Source: Streptomyces flavochromogenes
GTDB lineage: Bacteria > Actinomycetota > Actinomycetes > Streptomycetales > Streptomycetaceae
Direction: 5' to 3'
Assembly: GCF_000717595.1 (NCBI RefSeq)
Contig: NZ_JNZO01000006.1
Coordinates: 372,001 to 436,000, forward strand
DNA: 64,000 bases
This document shows, piece by piece, positions 23,970 to 33,927 of the stretch; position 1 is the first letter of the stretch; every line of letters starts with the position of its first letter. The notes beneath the pieces were generated by a model, which had not been told where the DNA came from, made no database searches, and worked only from the letters and a program-made list of their open reading frames with translations. The translations under genes were made by a program, and so were the position numbers.

Positions 23970-24126
23970 GACCCCCGCGGACCCGGGGACCGACGGGGGA
24001 CGAGGTCCCCGAAGCCCCCCGGGGGAGACGGGAGGCGAGGTCCCCTCAGGGCCCCGGAGCGGGCGGGGGCGCGGCGGACGTAGGCTTGGGGGGTTCGACC
24101 TCGTCATTTCGTCACGCGGAGCACCT

Positions 24127-25539
24127 TTGAGCGAGCAGGCACGTCGCCGTCCCCACAAGCCCTACCGGCGGCCCCAGAAGGACCCCGTCCGGATGCTCGC
24201 CTTCGAGGCGCTGAGGGCGGTGGACGAGCGGGACGCCTACGCGAACCTGGTGCTGCCGCCGCTCCTCAAGAAGGCCCGCGAGGGCGGGAACTTCGACGGC
24301 CGGGACGCGGCGCTCGCGACCGAGCTGGTCTACGGGACGCTGCGCCGCCAGGGCACGTACGACGCGATCATCGCCGCCTGCATCGACCGGCCGCTGCGCG
24401 AGGTCGACCCGCCGGTGCTCGACGTGCTCGCGCTCGGTGCCCACCAGCTGCTCGGCACCCGGATCCCCACCCACGCCGCCGTCTCCGCCAGTGTCGAGCT
24501 GGCGCGGGTCGTGCTCGGCGACGGGCGGGCCAAGTTCGTGAACGCCGTGCTGCGGAAGATCTCGCAGCAGGACCTCGACGCCTGGGTGGCGCAGGTCGCC
24601 CCGCCGTACGACGCGGACCCCGAGGACCACCTCGCGGTCGTCCACTCGCACCCCCGCTGGGTGGTCTCGGCGCTCTGGGACTCCCTCGGCGGCGGCCGCG
24701 CCGGGATCGAGGACCTCCTGGAGGCCGACAACGAGCGCCCCGAGGTCACCCTCGTCGCCCGTCCCGGCCGGTCCACCACCGACGAGCTCGCCGAGGCCAC
24801 CGAGACCCTGCCGGGCCGCTGGTCGCCGTACGCCGTGCGGATGGCCGAGGGCGGCGAGCCCGGCGCCATCGATGCGGTCAAGGACGGCCGGGCCGGCGTC
24901 CAGGACGAGGGCAGCCAGCTGGTCGCGATCGCCCTCGCCGACGCGCCGCTCGACGGCCCCGACGCCCGCTGGCTCGACGGCTGCGCGGGCCCCGGCGGCA
25001 AGGCCGCGCTCCTGGCGGCCCTCGCCTCCGAGCGGGGCGCCGCTCTGCTCGCCTCCGAGAAGCAGCCGCACCGCGCGCGCCTCGTCGAGCGCGCCCTCGC
25101 CGGCAACCCCGGCCCGTACCAGGTGATCGCCGCCGACGGCACCCGCCCGCCGTGGCGCCCCGGCTCCTTCGACCGGGTTCTCATGGACGTGCCCTGCTCG
25201 GGCCTCGGCGCCCTGCGCCGTCGCCCCGAGGCCCGCTGGCGCCGTCGCCCCGAGGATCTCGACGGCTTCGCGCCGCTCCAGCGCGCCCTGCTCACCGAGG
25301 CGCTCGGCGCGGTCCGCGTCGGCGGTGTCGTGGGGTACGCGACGTGTTCGCCGCACCTCGCCGAGACCCGGGTGGTCGTCGACGACGTCCTGAAGAAGGT
25401 CGGCGGCGCCGAGCTGATCGACGCCCGCCCGCTGCTGCCGGGCGTTCCGGCGCTCGGCGACGGTCCGGATCTCCAGCTCTGGCCGCATCTGCACGGTACG
25501 GACGCCATGTATCTGGCGCTCATCCGCCGCACGGCATGA
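24127..25539 (+). CDS. rsmB: 16S rRNA m5C967 methyltransferase
   Basis: RsmB methylates C967 of 16S rRNA. The 470-residue protein has an N-terminal NusB-like RNA-binding domain (DPVRMLAFEALRAVDERDAYANLVLPPLL, up to about residue 160) and a C-terminal Rossmann methyltransferase. SAM binding is seen in LDGCAGPGGKAALLAAL. The two catalytic cysteines are in DVPCSGLGALRRRPEARWR and YATCSPHLAETRVV. Start is a rare TTG at 24127, with GGAG seven bases upstream. The 157-base gap after fmt contains GC hairpins only. Confidence 0.94.
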   Translation: MSEQARRRPHKPYRRPQKDPVRMLAFEALRAVDERDAYANLVLPPLLKKAREGGNFDGRDAALATELVYGTLRRQGTYDAIIAACIDRPLREVDPPVLDVLALGAHQLLGTRIPTHAAVSASVELARVVLGDGRAKFVNAVLRKISQQDLDAWVAQVAPPYDADPEDHLAVVHSHPRWVVSALWDSLGGGRAGIEDLLEADNERPEVTLVARPGRSTTDELAEATETLPGRWSPYAVRMAEGGEPGAIDAVKDGRAGVQDEGSQLVAIALADAPLDGPDARWLDGCAGPGGKAALLAALASERGAALLASEKQPHRARLVERALAGNPGPYQVIAADGTRPPWRPGSFDRVLMDVPCSGLGALRRRPEARWRRRPEDLDGFAPLQRALLTEALGAVRVGGVVGYATCSPHLAETRVVVDDVLKKVGGAELIDARPLLPGVPALGDGPDLQLWPHLHGTDAMYLALIRRTA

Positions 25540-25620
25540 CCCCGCGGTCCGCCGACCCCTCGATCACCTGACCGTAATCTCCCGGTCTGCGCCGGTCCCG
25601 GCTCGTCGCTTCGCACCGAA

Positions 25621-25636
25621 AGTGGTCTGGACCGCA
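25621..25636 (+). promoter_or_regulatory. DasR-responsive-element-like site upstream of rpe
   Basis: AGTGGTCTGGACCGCA matches the DasR dre consensus A(G/C)TGGTCTAGACCA(G/C)T at 13 of 16 positions and lies 54 bases before rpe. DasR controls N-acetylglucosamine uptake and chitinases. Regulation of rpe by it is only inferred. Confidence 0.35.
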
Positions 25637-25689
25637 ACCGAAACCGCTCGGCGGCAAAGAAGTGCCCAAGAACGTGGGAGGCTTGGCTC

Positions 25690-26373
25690 ATGGCGCAGAT
25701 CAACCCCAGCATTCTGTCCGCGGACTTCGCCCGGCTCGCCGATGAGGCGAAGGCCGTCGACGGGGCCGACTGGCTCCACGTCGATGTGATGGACAACCAC
25801 TTCGTGCCCAACCTGACCCTGGGTGTGCCGATCGTGGAGTCGCTCGCCCGTGCGACGGACACCCCCCTCGACTGCCATCTGATGATCGAGGACCCCGACC
25901 GCTGGGCGCCCCGGTACGTCGAGGCGGGCGCCGGTTCGGTGACCTTCCACGTCGAGGCGGCCGCGGCGCCCGTCCGTCTCGCGCGCGAGATCCGGGCCAA
26001 GGGCGCGCGTGCCTCGATGGCGCTCAAGCCGGCCACGCCCATCGAGCCCTACGAGGACCTGCTCCCCGAGCTCGACATGCTGCTGATCATGACCGTCGAG
26101 CCCGGCTTCGGCGGCCAGGCCTTCCTCGACATCATGCTGCCCAAGATCCGACGTACCCGTGAGCTGATCTCCAAGCACGGTCTTGAGCTGTGGCTCCAGG
26201 TCGACGGCGGGGTCGCCGAGTCCACGATCGAGCGGTGCGCGGAGGCCGGCGCCGATGTCTTCGTGGCGGGTTCCGCGGTCTACGGCGCGGCCGACCCGGC
26301 CGCCGCCGTCGCCTCGCTGCGGGCCCGCGCGGAGGCCGTGACGGCCACCGCCCCGTGGGCATGTGGCCACTGA
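25690..26373 (+). CDS. rpe: ribulose-phosphate 3-epimerase
   Basis: It interconverts ribulose 5-phosphate and xylulose 5-phosphate in the pentose phosphate pathway. The 227-residue TIM barrel shows [20 protein letters not shown], the metal motif [44 protein letters not shown] and the phosphate site [29 protein letters not shown]. The ATG at 25690 has GGGAGGC upstream. A SorC-type sugar regulator follows after 171 bases, a context that fits sugar-phosphate metabolism. Confidence 0.96.
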   Translation: MAQINPSILSADFARLADEAKAVDGADWLHVDVMDNHFVPNLTLGVPIVESLARATDTPLDCHLMIEDPDRWAPRYVEAGAGSVTFHVEAAAAPVRLAREIRAKGARASMALKPATPIEPYEDLLPELDMLLIMTVEPGFGGQAFLDIMLPKIRRTRELISKHGLELWLQVDGGVAESTIERCAEAGADVFVAGSAVYGAADPAAAVASLRARAEAVTATAPWACGH

Positions 26374-26465
26374 GCCTCCGGCTGATGAACGCGGTCCGTC
26401 GGGCCGCCGACAGGACTGATCAAGGCCCGCCGCATCTGACAGGATGGACGGCGAGTCCAGAGTGT

Positions 26466-26530
26466 GAACGACAGCGGTACGCGAACAGCGCTACATGAAC
26501 GTCGGTACGTGAACAGCGGTACGTGAACAG
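26466..26530 (+). repeat. 14-bp tandem repeats before the SorC-type regulator
   Basis: The unit GAACAGCGGTACGT recurs with starts at 26483, 26497, 26511 and 26525 (partial), spaced exactly 14 bp. A variant 17-bp copy starts at 26466. The array ends 14 bases before the GTG of the regulator and abuts its GTGAGGAG ribosome binding site. It is a plausible operator array or a replication-slippage tract. Confidence 0.75.
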
Positions 26531-26544
26531 GTGAGGAGATCGCG

Positions 26545-27570
26545 GTGGCGGGTATGTCGGCGGGACGGTCAGCCCTGCGGATGGGCCCCGCGGAGCTGGT
26601 GCAGGCGGCGGCCATGGCCCGTCGCTTCTACCTCGAGGGCAAGTCCAAGATCCAGATCGCCGAGGAGTTCGGCGTGAGCCGCTTCAAGGTGGCCCGGGTC
26701 CTGGAGACCGCCCTGGAGCGCGATCTCGTACGCATCGAGATCCGCGTACCGGCCGAGCTGGACGCCGAGCGCTCCGACGCGCTCCGTGCCCGCTACGGGC
26801 TCCGCCACGCCGTCGTCGTCGAGTCCCCTGCGGAGGGCGAGGACGAGTCGCCCGACCCCGAGAACCTCGGCGAGGTCGCGGCCGACCTGCTCGGCGAGCT
26901 CGTGACCGAGGGCGACGTCCTGGGCCTCGCCTGGGGCCGCTCCACCATCCACATGGCGGCGGCGCTCGACCGGCTGCCCCCGTGCACCGTCGTGCAGCTC
27001 ACCGGTGTGTACGACGCCGGCACCGCCGAGCGCGGCTCGGTCGAGGCCGTCCGCCGCGCCGCCCAGGTCTCCGGCGGCGAGGCGCACCCGATCTACGCGC
27101 CCATGCTGCTGCCGGACCCGGCGACCGCGGCGGCCCTGCGCAGCCAGACCGGCATCGCGCGGGCCTTCGAGTACTTCGACAAGGTGACCGTCGCCTGCGT
27201 CTCCATCGGCTCCTGGGAACCGGGCATCTCGACCGTCCACGACATGCTCTCGGACGAGGAGCGCGCCCACTACGCCTCGCTCGGCGTCGCCGCCGAGATG
27301 TCCGCGCACCTCTTCGACGCCGAGGGGCGCCGGGTCGGCCGCGATCTGGGCGAGCGCTGCATCACCGTCGAGGCGGACAGGCTGCGCCGGATCCCCGAGG
27401 TCGTGGCCATCGCGGGCGGCCAGCGGAAGGCGGCGGCGATCGGCGCGGTGCTCCGCTCCGGCCTCGTCACCAGCCTGGTCACCGACCGCGCGGCGGCGGA
27501 CTACCTGCTCACCGAGTCCAGCCCGGGTACCCACCCGGCGCTCGACCGGACGGACCCGGACGGCGTCTGA
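26545..27570 (+). CDS. SorC/DeoR-type sugar-binding transcriptional regulator
   Basis: The 341-residue protein has an N-terminal HTH (ARRFYLEGKSKIQIAEEFGVSRFKVARVLETAL, about residues 28-60) and a C-terminal SorC-type sugar-phosphate sensing domain from about 80 on. Segments DVLGLAWGRSTIHMAAAL, CVSIGSWEPGISTVHDML and VAIAGGQRKAAAIGAVLRSGLV belong to that fold, which resembles sugar-phosphate isomerases. Such proteins bind phosphorylated sugars and act as tetramers. The effector is unknown; rpe next door suggests pentose phosphates. GTG start at 26545 after GGTGAGGAG. Confidence 0.85.
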   Translation: MAGMSAGRSALRMGPAELVQAAAMARRFYLEGKSKIQIAEEFGVSRFKVARVLETALERDLVRIEIRVPAELDAERSDALRARYGLRHAVVVESPAEGEDESPDPENLGEVAADLLGELVTEGDVLGLAWGRSTIHMAAALDRLPPCTVVQLTGVYDAGTAERGSVEAVRRAAQVSGGEAHPIYAPMLLPDPATAAALRSQTGIARAFEYFDKVTVACVSIGSWEPGISTVHDMLSDEERAHYASLGVAAEMSAHLFDAEGRRVGRDLGERCITVEADRLRRIPEVVAIAGGQRKAAAIGAVLRSGLVTSLVTDRAAADYLLTESSPGTHPALDRTDPDGV

Positions 27571-27643
27571 ACGAGGACCGCGTCAGTCGCGTCAGTCGAG
27601 TCGGTCGAGGGCCGGAGCCATCCCGTAACGGTATGTTCGGGAC

Positions 27644-28084
27644 ATGTCGCTCCGGCCCTCGCGCATGCTCCTCGCGCTCGTCCTCGGTGTCCTCCTGGCC
27701 GGGTGCTCCTCGTCGAGCGGCGGTGCCGGCCCGGCCGCTCCCGCCCGTACCGCCACCGGCGCCACCGCCGAGGCCGTCGCGCCCACCGGAACCTCAGGAC
27801 TCCCGACCGTGCGGGCCGCCGACCTGCCGCCCGAGGCGCGGAAGACACTCGACCTCATCGCGCGCGGCGGCCCCTACCCGTACGCCAAGGACGGCGCCGT
27901 CTTCTCCGACTTCGAGCGGATCCTGCCCCGTGAGCCACGCGGCTACTACCGCGAGTACACCGTGAGGACGCCCGGTGAACGCGACCGCGGAGCGCGCCGG
28001 ATCGTCGCCGGGCGGGGCGGCGAGATCTACTGGACCGACGACCACTACGAGACCTTCCGGGAGGTGATCACGGATGAGAATTGA
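27644..28084 (+). CDS. secreted guanyl-specific ribonuclease (RNase Sa/barnase family) lipoprotein
   Basis: The 146-residue protein resembles Streptomyces RNase Sa, which cleaves RNA after G. A lipoprotein signal ends in LLAGC, with Cys21 as lipidation site, and a Ser/Gly/Ala-rich tether runs to about residue 58. The RNase domain starts ADLPPEARKTLDLIARGGPYPY. Catalytic residues are visible: Glu104 in YYREYT, the arginines 115-119 and His134 in DDHYETF. Lipidation would tether the enzyme to the outer face of the membrane, whereas RNase Sa itself is freely secreted. The next gene, barstar, overlaps it by 11 bases. A -10-like TATGTT lies close to the ATG. Confidence 0.9.
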   Translation: MSLRPSRMLLALVLGVLLAGCSSSSGGAGPAAPARTATGATAEAVAPTGTSGLPTVRAADLPPEARKTLDLIARGGPYPYAKDGAVFSDFERILPREPRGYYREYTVRTPGERDRGARRIVAGRGGEIYWTDDHYETFREVITDEN

Positions 28085-28406
28085 CGATCCCGTCGTCCTC
28101 GACCTGACCGGCGTCACGGACAAGGCCGGACTCATGGACCGGTGTGCCGCCGTCCTCGCCCTGCCCGACTGGTTCGGCCGGAACTGGGACGCCCTCGCCG
28201 ACTGCCTCACCGATCTGCCCGAGCCGGTCACCCTCGTCGTCACCGGCTGGCAGGAGTACGCCGGGACGCGCCCGCGTGAGTGGCGGACCGCCCAGGACGT
28301 CTTCGCCACAGCCGTCGATCAGCGCCCCACCCACCTCACGGTCCTCGTCGCCCTGGGGGAGGCTTTCGGAGGATCCGACGAAGCCCCTGCCGCAAGCCTC
28401 GGATGA
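28074..28406 (+). CDS. barstar-family ribonuclease inhibitor
   Basis: Barstar proteins block the active site of barnase-type RNases. The 110-residue product contains the family core ALPDWFGRNWDALADCLTDLPEPVTLVVTGWQEY, including the Trp-Asp-Ala-Leu and Asp-Cys-Leu helix that plugs the enzyme. It has no signal peptide, so it acts in the cytoplasm and protects the producer from unexported enzyme. The ATG at 28074 lies inside the end of the RNase gene (11-base overlap), so synthesis is coupled. The last 20 residues are poorly conserved. Confidence 0.9.
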   Translation: MRIDDPVVLDLTGVTDKAGLMDRCAAVLALPDWFGRNWDALADCLTDLPEPVTLVVTGWQEYAGTRPREWRTAQDVFATAVDQRPTHLTVLVALGEAFGGSDEAPAASLG

Positions 28407-29954
<1,548 letters not shown>

Positions 29955-29973
29955 TCCCGTCACGTCGTGACAC

Positions 29974-30012
29974 CAGCGGGCCCCCGGGAAACTCCCTCCC
30001 GGGGGCCCGCTG
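29974..30012 (+). terminator. terminator after guaB1
   Basis: A 16-bp perfect stem CAGCGGGCCCCCGGGA with its complement (29974-29989, 29997-30012) and a 7-nt loop. Confidence 0.85.
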
Positions 30013-30032
30013 TCGTCCCGTACGGTCGCCGC

Positions 30033-30557
30033 ATGGACCATGTGGACCGTACGGAGATCCGGCCCTGCCGCGCCGCCGACCTGCCCCTGCTCGACCGGCA
30101 CCTTCCCACGCCGGGGGCGCCGACGCGCCACGCGGACCGGTTCGCGCGCCAGGAGGCCGGGACGGGCACGTACCTCCTCGCCTGGCGGGACGGGGTGCCC
30201 ATCGGCCACGGACAGGTCCGCTGGGACGGCTGCGCGGCCCCCGGGGTGCGGGCCGCGGTCGGGGAGTGCCCCGAGTTCAACGGCCTCGACGTACGGGCGG
30301 AGCTTCGGGGACAGGGCATCGGCACGGCCCTGATCCACGCGGCCGAAGAGCTGACGCGGGAACGCGGCGGGACGGCCCTGGGGCTCGGCGTGGGGCACGA
30401 CAACCCACGGGCGGCGGCGCTGTACCGCCGGCTCGGCTACGGGCCCGTCGTCGCGTACACCGACCGCTGGAGCTGGACGGACCCGGACGGGCGCACGCAC
30501 GAGGAAGCCGATCCCTGCACCTTCCTGGTCAGGGACCTCACGACGCCGGACGCCTGA
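30033..30557 (+). CDS. GNAT-family N-acetyltransferase
   Basis: The 174-residue protein has the GNAT fold, which transfers acetyl from acetyl-CoA to an amine. Visible are TEIRPCRAADLPLLDRHLP, a strand LLAWRDGVPIGHGQVRW, and the acetyl-CoA loop motif LDVRAELRGQGIGTALIHAAEEL (R-G-Q-G-I-G). It ends VGHDNPRAAALYRRLGYGP. The substrate cannot be inferred. I chose the ATG at 30033. Its last 20 bases overlap the end of the convergent SGNH hydrolase gene. Confidence 0.85.
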   Translation: MDHVDRTEIRPCRAADLPLLDRHLPTPGAPTRHADRFARQEAGTGTYLLAWRDGVPIGHGQVRWDGCAAPGVRAAVGECPEFNGLDVRAELRGQGIGTALIHAAEELTRERGGTALGLGVGHDNPRAAALYRRLGYGPVVAYTDRWSWTDPDGRTHEEADPCTFLVRDLTTPDA

Positions 30558-31548
30558 GCGGAGGTTCCAGGACGCCGCCGAGGACCTCCGCGACCGCCGC
30601 CGCGATCCTGGCGTGGCCCCGGTCGTCCGGGTGCAGTCCGTCCGCCAGGTGCTCAGGGCCGAGCAGGGGCCGTCCCGGGAGCACCAGGAGCCGTGTGTCG
30701 CCCTCGGCCGCCAGATCCCGGCCGGCCCGCTCCATGGCCCTGCGCAGCTCCGTGAGGGTCGCTCCCAGGACGTTGCGGGTGTGCTCGGCCGCCGGGCGCA
30801 GCACGGGCGAGACGATCAGCAGCGGGGTGTCCGGGTGGCCTTGGCGGACCAGGCTCACGAAGGCCCGGACGGTGGCGTAGAGCCAGTCGGCCGTCGCGGG
30901 CACCGTGGACCAGCAGTTGGTGCCGAACGCGAGGGTGATCACCTCGCCGGGGAGCCGCGCCAGGTGTTCGGCGAGCGGGAGCTCGCCGCGTGCCCCGCCC
31001 GCGTACCCGAGGTTCACCGCGTCGAGGCCCAGGAGCCGTCCCGCCGTGGCGGGCCAGGAGTGGGCCGGGCGGGTCGACCACCAGCCCTCGGTGATCGAAT
31101 CGCCGTGGACCAGCCAGCGGGGCTGCGCGGGGGCGGGGGAAAGCGCCCCGCCGAGGGCCTGCAGGGCGAGCGGCACCGGCGCCTGGCCCTCCGGGAGGTG
31201 GAGGGTGAACACACCGCCGCCCGGGGGCAGCGGGAGCGTCACGGTGGCCTCGGGGGCCGGGGCGGCACAGGCCTCGCCGACGAGCCGCGTACCGCTCCAG
31301 AGGGCGAAGCAGTGGCGGAGTCCGGCGAGCGGGTCGCCGGACTCCGGGACGGCCGCCCGGTAGCGCAGCCGCACCGCGCGCGTGCCGGGGGCGGCCGTGA
31401 ACTCGATGCGTACGCCGATGGGGAGCGCGGCCCGCTCGGCGATGTCCCACGGCAGGCGTTCCAGGTCGTCGGGATCGGCGCGCACCGGCCGGTTCCCGTC
31501 CAGCCAGGCCGTACCGCGCAGGAACGGCGCCGGGTCGAGCCAGCCCAC
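30538..31548 (-). CDS. SGNH/GDSL-type hydrolase
   Basis: The 336-residue protein has an N-terminal beta-sandwich-like region and a C-terminal SGNH hydrolase domain, a serine esterase fold acting on acyl groups of sugars or lipids. The blocks are visible: WLVHGDSITEGWWS (nucleophile Ser), VNLGYAGGARGELPL (Gly), LAFGTNCW (Asn) and DGLHPDDRGHARIA (Asp/His). There is no signal peptide. I prefer the GTG at 31548, which has GGAGG five bases upstream; an ATG at 31602 would add 18 residues but lacks an RBS. It overlaps the acetyltransferase gene tail to tail. Confidence 0.85.
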   Translation of the reverse strand: MGWLDPAPFLRGTAWLDGNRPVRADPDDLERLPWDIAERAALPIGVRIEFTAAPGTRAVRLRYRAAVPESGDPLAGLRHCFALWSGTRLVGEACAAPAPEATVTLPLPPGGGVFTLHLPEGQAPVPLALQALGGALSPAPAQPRWLVHGDSITEGWWSTRPAHSWPATAGRLLGLDAVNLGYAGGARGELPLAEHLARLPGEVITLAFGTNCWSTVPATADWLYATVRAFVSLVRQGHPDTPLLIVSPVLRPAAEHTRNVLGATLTELRRAMERAGRDLAAEGDTRLLVLPGRPLLGPEHLADGLHPDDRGHARIAAAVAEVLGGVLEPPLRRPAS

Positions 31549-31663
31549 CTGTGCCTCCGATCGGGGGGTCGTCGTGGCCTCGCAGCGTGGGTCATGGGGC
31601 ATGAGGAGTCAATGCTCGGAAGAGGCCGGTTCACACCCCCAATGTGTGGATTCATGCGGGGGA

Positions 31664-31721
31664 GCGCAATGTTTCCCCGTCTGCGACCCGAGCGCGCAAT
31701 GATCATTCGGCAGTGCGCAAC
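31664..31721. promoter_or_regulatory. GCGCAA repeats and AATGATCATT palindrome upstream of the permease
   Basis: GCGCAATG occurs at 31664 and GCGCAAT at 31694, and GCGCAAC at 31715. The second copy runs into a perfect palindrome AATGATCATT (31698-31707). A TTAGGCT -10-like stretch lies further down near 31753-31759. An Lrp-type regulator is encoded just after the permease, so these repeats are candidate Lrp sites. The rest of the 343-base gap 31549-31891 shows nothing else clear. Confidence 0.4.
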
Positions 31722-31891
31722 AACCCTGCATTACGAGTGCGAACCTCCGCCCCTTAGGCTCATGCCTCGTACCAGGAGTGGCGGGGACCGCCTGCTCGGC
31801 GGTTCCCCTCCCCCGTGGGCTTCTTTCGTCATGCCCGCGTACCGCCGCGGTCCCACGTCACGACGACAGGCAGCGATAAGGAGCCTCCGCA

Positions 31892-33379
31892 GTGCTGGAC
31901 CATGGCGCAGCCCCACCGGTCGAGGAATCGGCCACCCGCAAGACCTCCGCTCTCGGCGCACTGACCCGGCGCAAGCCGGTGGAACAGCTGGTCGCAGAGG
32001 GTGGGCAGGGCGAGGGTGGCAATCTCCGCCGCTCGCTCTCCATGTGGCAGCTGACCATGATCAGCATCGGTGCCACGCTCGGCACCGGCATCTTCGTCGT
32101 GCTCGGCGACGCCGTTCCGAAGGCCGGCCCCGCGGTCACCATCGCCTTCGTCATCGCCGGCCTCACGGCTCTGTTCTCCGCCCTCTCGTACGCCGAGCTG
32201 GCCGGCTCCATACCGGTCGCGGGTTCCTCCTACTCGTACGCTTACGCAACGATGGGTGAACTCGTCGCCTGGGTCTGCGGCTGGTGCCTGGTCCTGGAGT
32301 ACGGCGTCTCGGTCGCCGCCGTGGCCGTCGGCTGGGGCGAGTACCTCAACGAGCTGCTCGACGGCACGATCGGCGTCACCATCCCCGACGTGCTCTCCTC
32401 GGCCCCGGGTGAGGGCGGCGTGATCAATCTGCCCGGCCTCATCGTGGTGCTGCTCGCCATGGTGTTCCTGCTCGGCGGCGCCCGTGAGTCCGCCGTGGTC
32501 AACACGATCATGGTCTTCGTGAAGATCGCCGCGCTCGTGCTCTTCTGCGCCATCGGCTTCATGGGCTTCAAGTCCGGCAACTACGCCGACTTCATGCCGC
32601 TCGGCATGGCCGGCGTCAGCGCCGCCGGCGCGAGCCTCTTCTTCTCGTACATCGGCTTCGACGCCGCCTCCACCGCCGGTGAGGAGGCGAAGGACCCGAA
32701 GCGTGACCTGCCCCGCGCGATCATGCTCTCGCTGCTCATCGTCACGGTCCTCTACGTCCTGGTCGCGGCCGTCGCCGTCGGCGCGTGGAACTGGAAGGAC
32801 TTCGACGGTTCCGAGGCCACGCTCGCCGCGATCATGAACGACGTCAGCGGCCAGAAGTTCTGGGGCACCCTGCTCGCCGCCGGCGCCGTCATCTCGATCG
32901 CCAGCGTCGTGCTCACCGTGCTCTACGGCCAGACCCGTGTGCTCTTCGCGATGTCCCGCGACGGCCTCGTTCCCAAGGTCTTCGGCAAGGTCAACGCCAA
33001 GACCGGCACCCCGCGGGTGAACACCGTCCTCGTGTCGCTGTTCTGCGGCGCGCTCGCCTCCGTCATCCCGCTGGGCAAGCTCGTCGACGCGACCAGCATC
33101 GGCACCCTGTTCGCCTTCGCCCTGGTCAACATCGCGGTGATCGTGCTTCGCCGCACCCGTCCGACCATGGACCGCACCTTCCGCGTGCCGCTCGGCTGGA
33201 CCTTCCCCGTCCTGGGCTTCCTGTTCTGCGTGTACAACATGTTCAGCCTGGACTCGGTCACCTGGGTGGTCTTCGGTTGCTGGATGGCCGCGGGCCTCGT
33301 GTTCTACTTCCTGTACGGCATGCGCCGCTCCCGACTGGCCTCCGCGCCGACCGTGGCAGAGACCTCAGCAGAGAAGTGA
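31892..33379 (+). CDS. APC-superfamily amino acid permease (cationic amino acid transporter type)
   Basis: This 495-residue integral membrane protein has about 12-14 hydrophobic segments and a soluble N-terminal tail of some 45 residues. The first segment, WQLTMISIGATLGTGIFVVLGDAVPKAGPA, carries the GxGIF substrate-loop typical of APC transporters. SLFFSYIGFDAASTAGEEAKDPKRDLPRAI is the signature of the CAT (cationic amino acid) subfamily. It starts at GTG 31892, eight bases after AAGGAG. An Lrp-type regulator follows after ten bases, and lysine-degradation-like genes are nearby, so lysine or a related amine is a plausible substrate. Confidence 0.85.
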   Translation: MLDHGAAPPVEESATRKTSALGALTRRKPVEQLVAEGGQGEGGNLRRSLSMWQLTMISIGATLGTGIFVVLGDAVPKAGPAVTIAFVIAGLTALFSALSYAELAGSIPVAGSSYSYAYATMGELVAWVCGWCLVLEYGVSVAAVAVGWGEYLNELLDGTIGVTIPDVLSSAPGEGGVINLPGLIVVLLAMVFLLGGARESAVVNTIMVFVKIAALVLFCAIGFMGFKSGNYADFMPLGMAGVSAAGASLFFSYIGFDAASTAGEEAKDPKRDLPRAIMLSLLIVTVLYVLVAAVAVGAWNWKDFDGSEATLAAIMNDVSGQKFWGTLLAAGAVISIASVVLTVLYGQTRVLFAMSRDGLVPKVFGKVNAKTGTPRVNTVLVSLFCGALASVIPLGKLVDATSIGTLFAFALVNIAVIVLRRTRPTMDRTFRVPLGWTFPVLGFLFCVYNMFSLDSVTWVVFGCWMAAGLVFYFLYGMRRSRLASAPTVAETSAEK

Positions 33380-33389
33380 TCCACCCGTA

Positions 33390-33845
33390 GTGCGACTCAA
33401 CGACCTCGACGAACGCATCGTCCACGCCCTCGCGGAAGACGCCCGCCGCAGCTACGCCGACATCGGCTCGCTCGTCGGACTCTCCGCCCCCGCCGTGAAG
33501 CGGCGCGTGGACCGGCTCAGGGCCGAGGGCGCCATCACCGGATTCACCGTACGGGTGGACCCGGCGGCGCTCGGCTGGGAGACCGAGGGCTTCGTCGAGA
33601 TCTACTGTCGCCACAACACCTCGCCGGACGACATCCGGCGAGGTCTGGAGCGGTACCCCGAGGTGGTGTCCGCGTCGACCGTCACCGGCGACGCGGACGC
33701 CGTCGTCCAGGTCTTCGCCTCGGACATGCGCCACTTCGAGCGGGTCCTGGAGCGGATCGCGGGCGAGCCCTTCGTGGAGCGCACCAAGTCCGTCCTGGTG
33801 CTGTCGCCGCTGCTGCGACGCTTCTCCTCGGGTTCGCCCGCGTAG
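33390..33845 (+). CDS. Lrp/AsnC-family transcriptional regulator
   Basis: The 151-residue protein has an N-terminal winged HTH (LDERIVHALAEDARRSYADIGSLVGLSAPAVKRRVDRLRAEG, residues 3-45) and a RAM ligand domain (VEIYCRHNTSPDDIRRGLERYPEVVSASTVTGDADAVVQV). Such proteins bind amino acids and form octamers that wrap DNA. The GTG start lies ten bases after the permease stop, so the two are cotranscribed. Local regulation of amino acid import is the simplest role. A bidirectional hairpin follows. Confidence 0.88.
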   Translation: MRLNDLDERIVHALAEDARRSYADIGSLVGLSAPAVKRRVDRLRAEGAITGFTVRVDPAALGWETEGFVEIYCRHNTSPDDIRRGLERYPEVVSASTVTGDADAVVQVFASDMRHFERVLERIAGEPFVERTKSVLVLSPLLRRFSSGSPA

Positions 33846-33868
33846 CCCCGCGGGGACGCCGGCCGGCG

Positions 33869-33900
33869 GGGCGGTGCGGGCCGTGGTTCCCGCACCGCCC
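33869..33900. terminator. bidirectional terminator between convergent genes
   Basis: GGGCGGTGCGGG (33869-33880) pairs perfectly with CCCGCACCGCCC (33889-33900) around an 8-nt loop, between the Lrp gene and the convergent secreted-protein gene. Confidence 0.75.
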
Positions 33901-33927
33901 TCCGCCCGCCCACCCCCGTGGGGCGGT

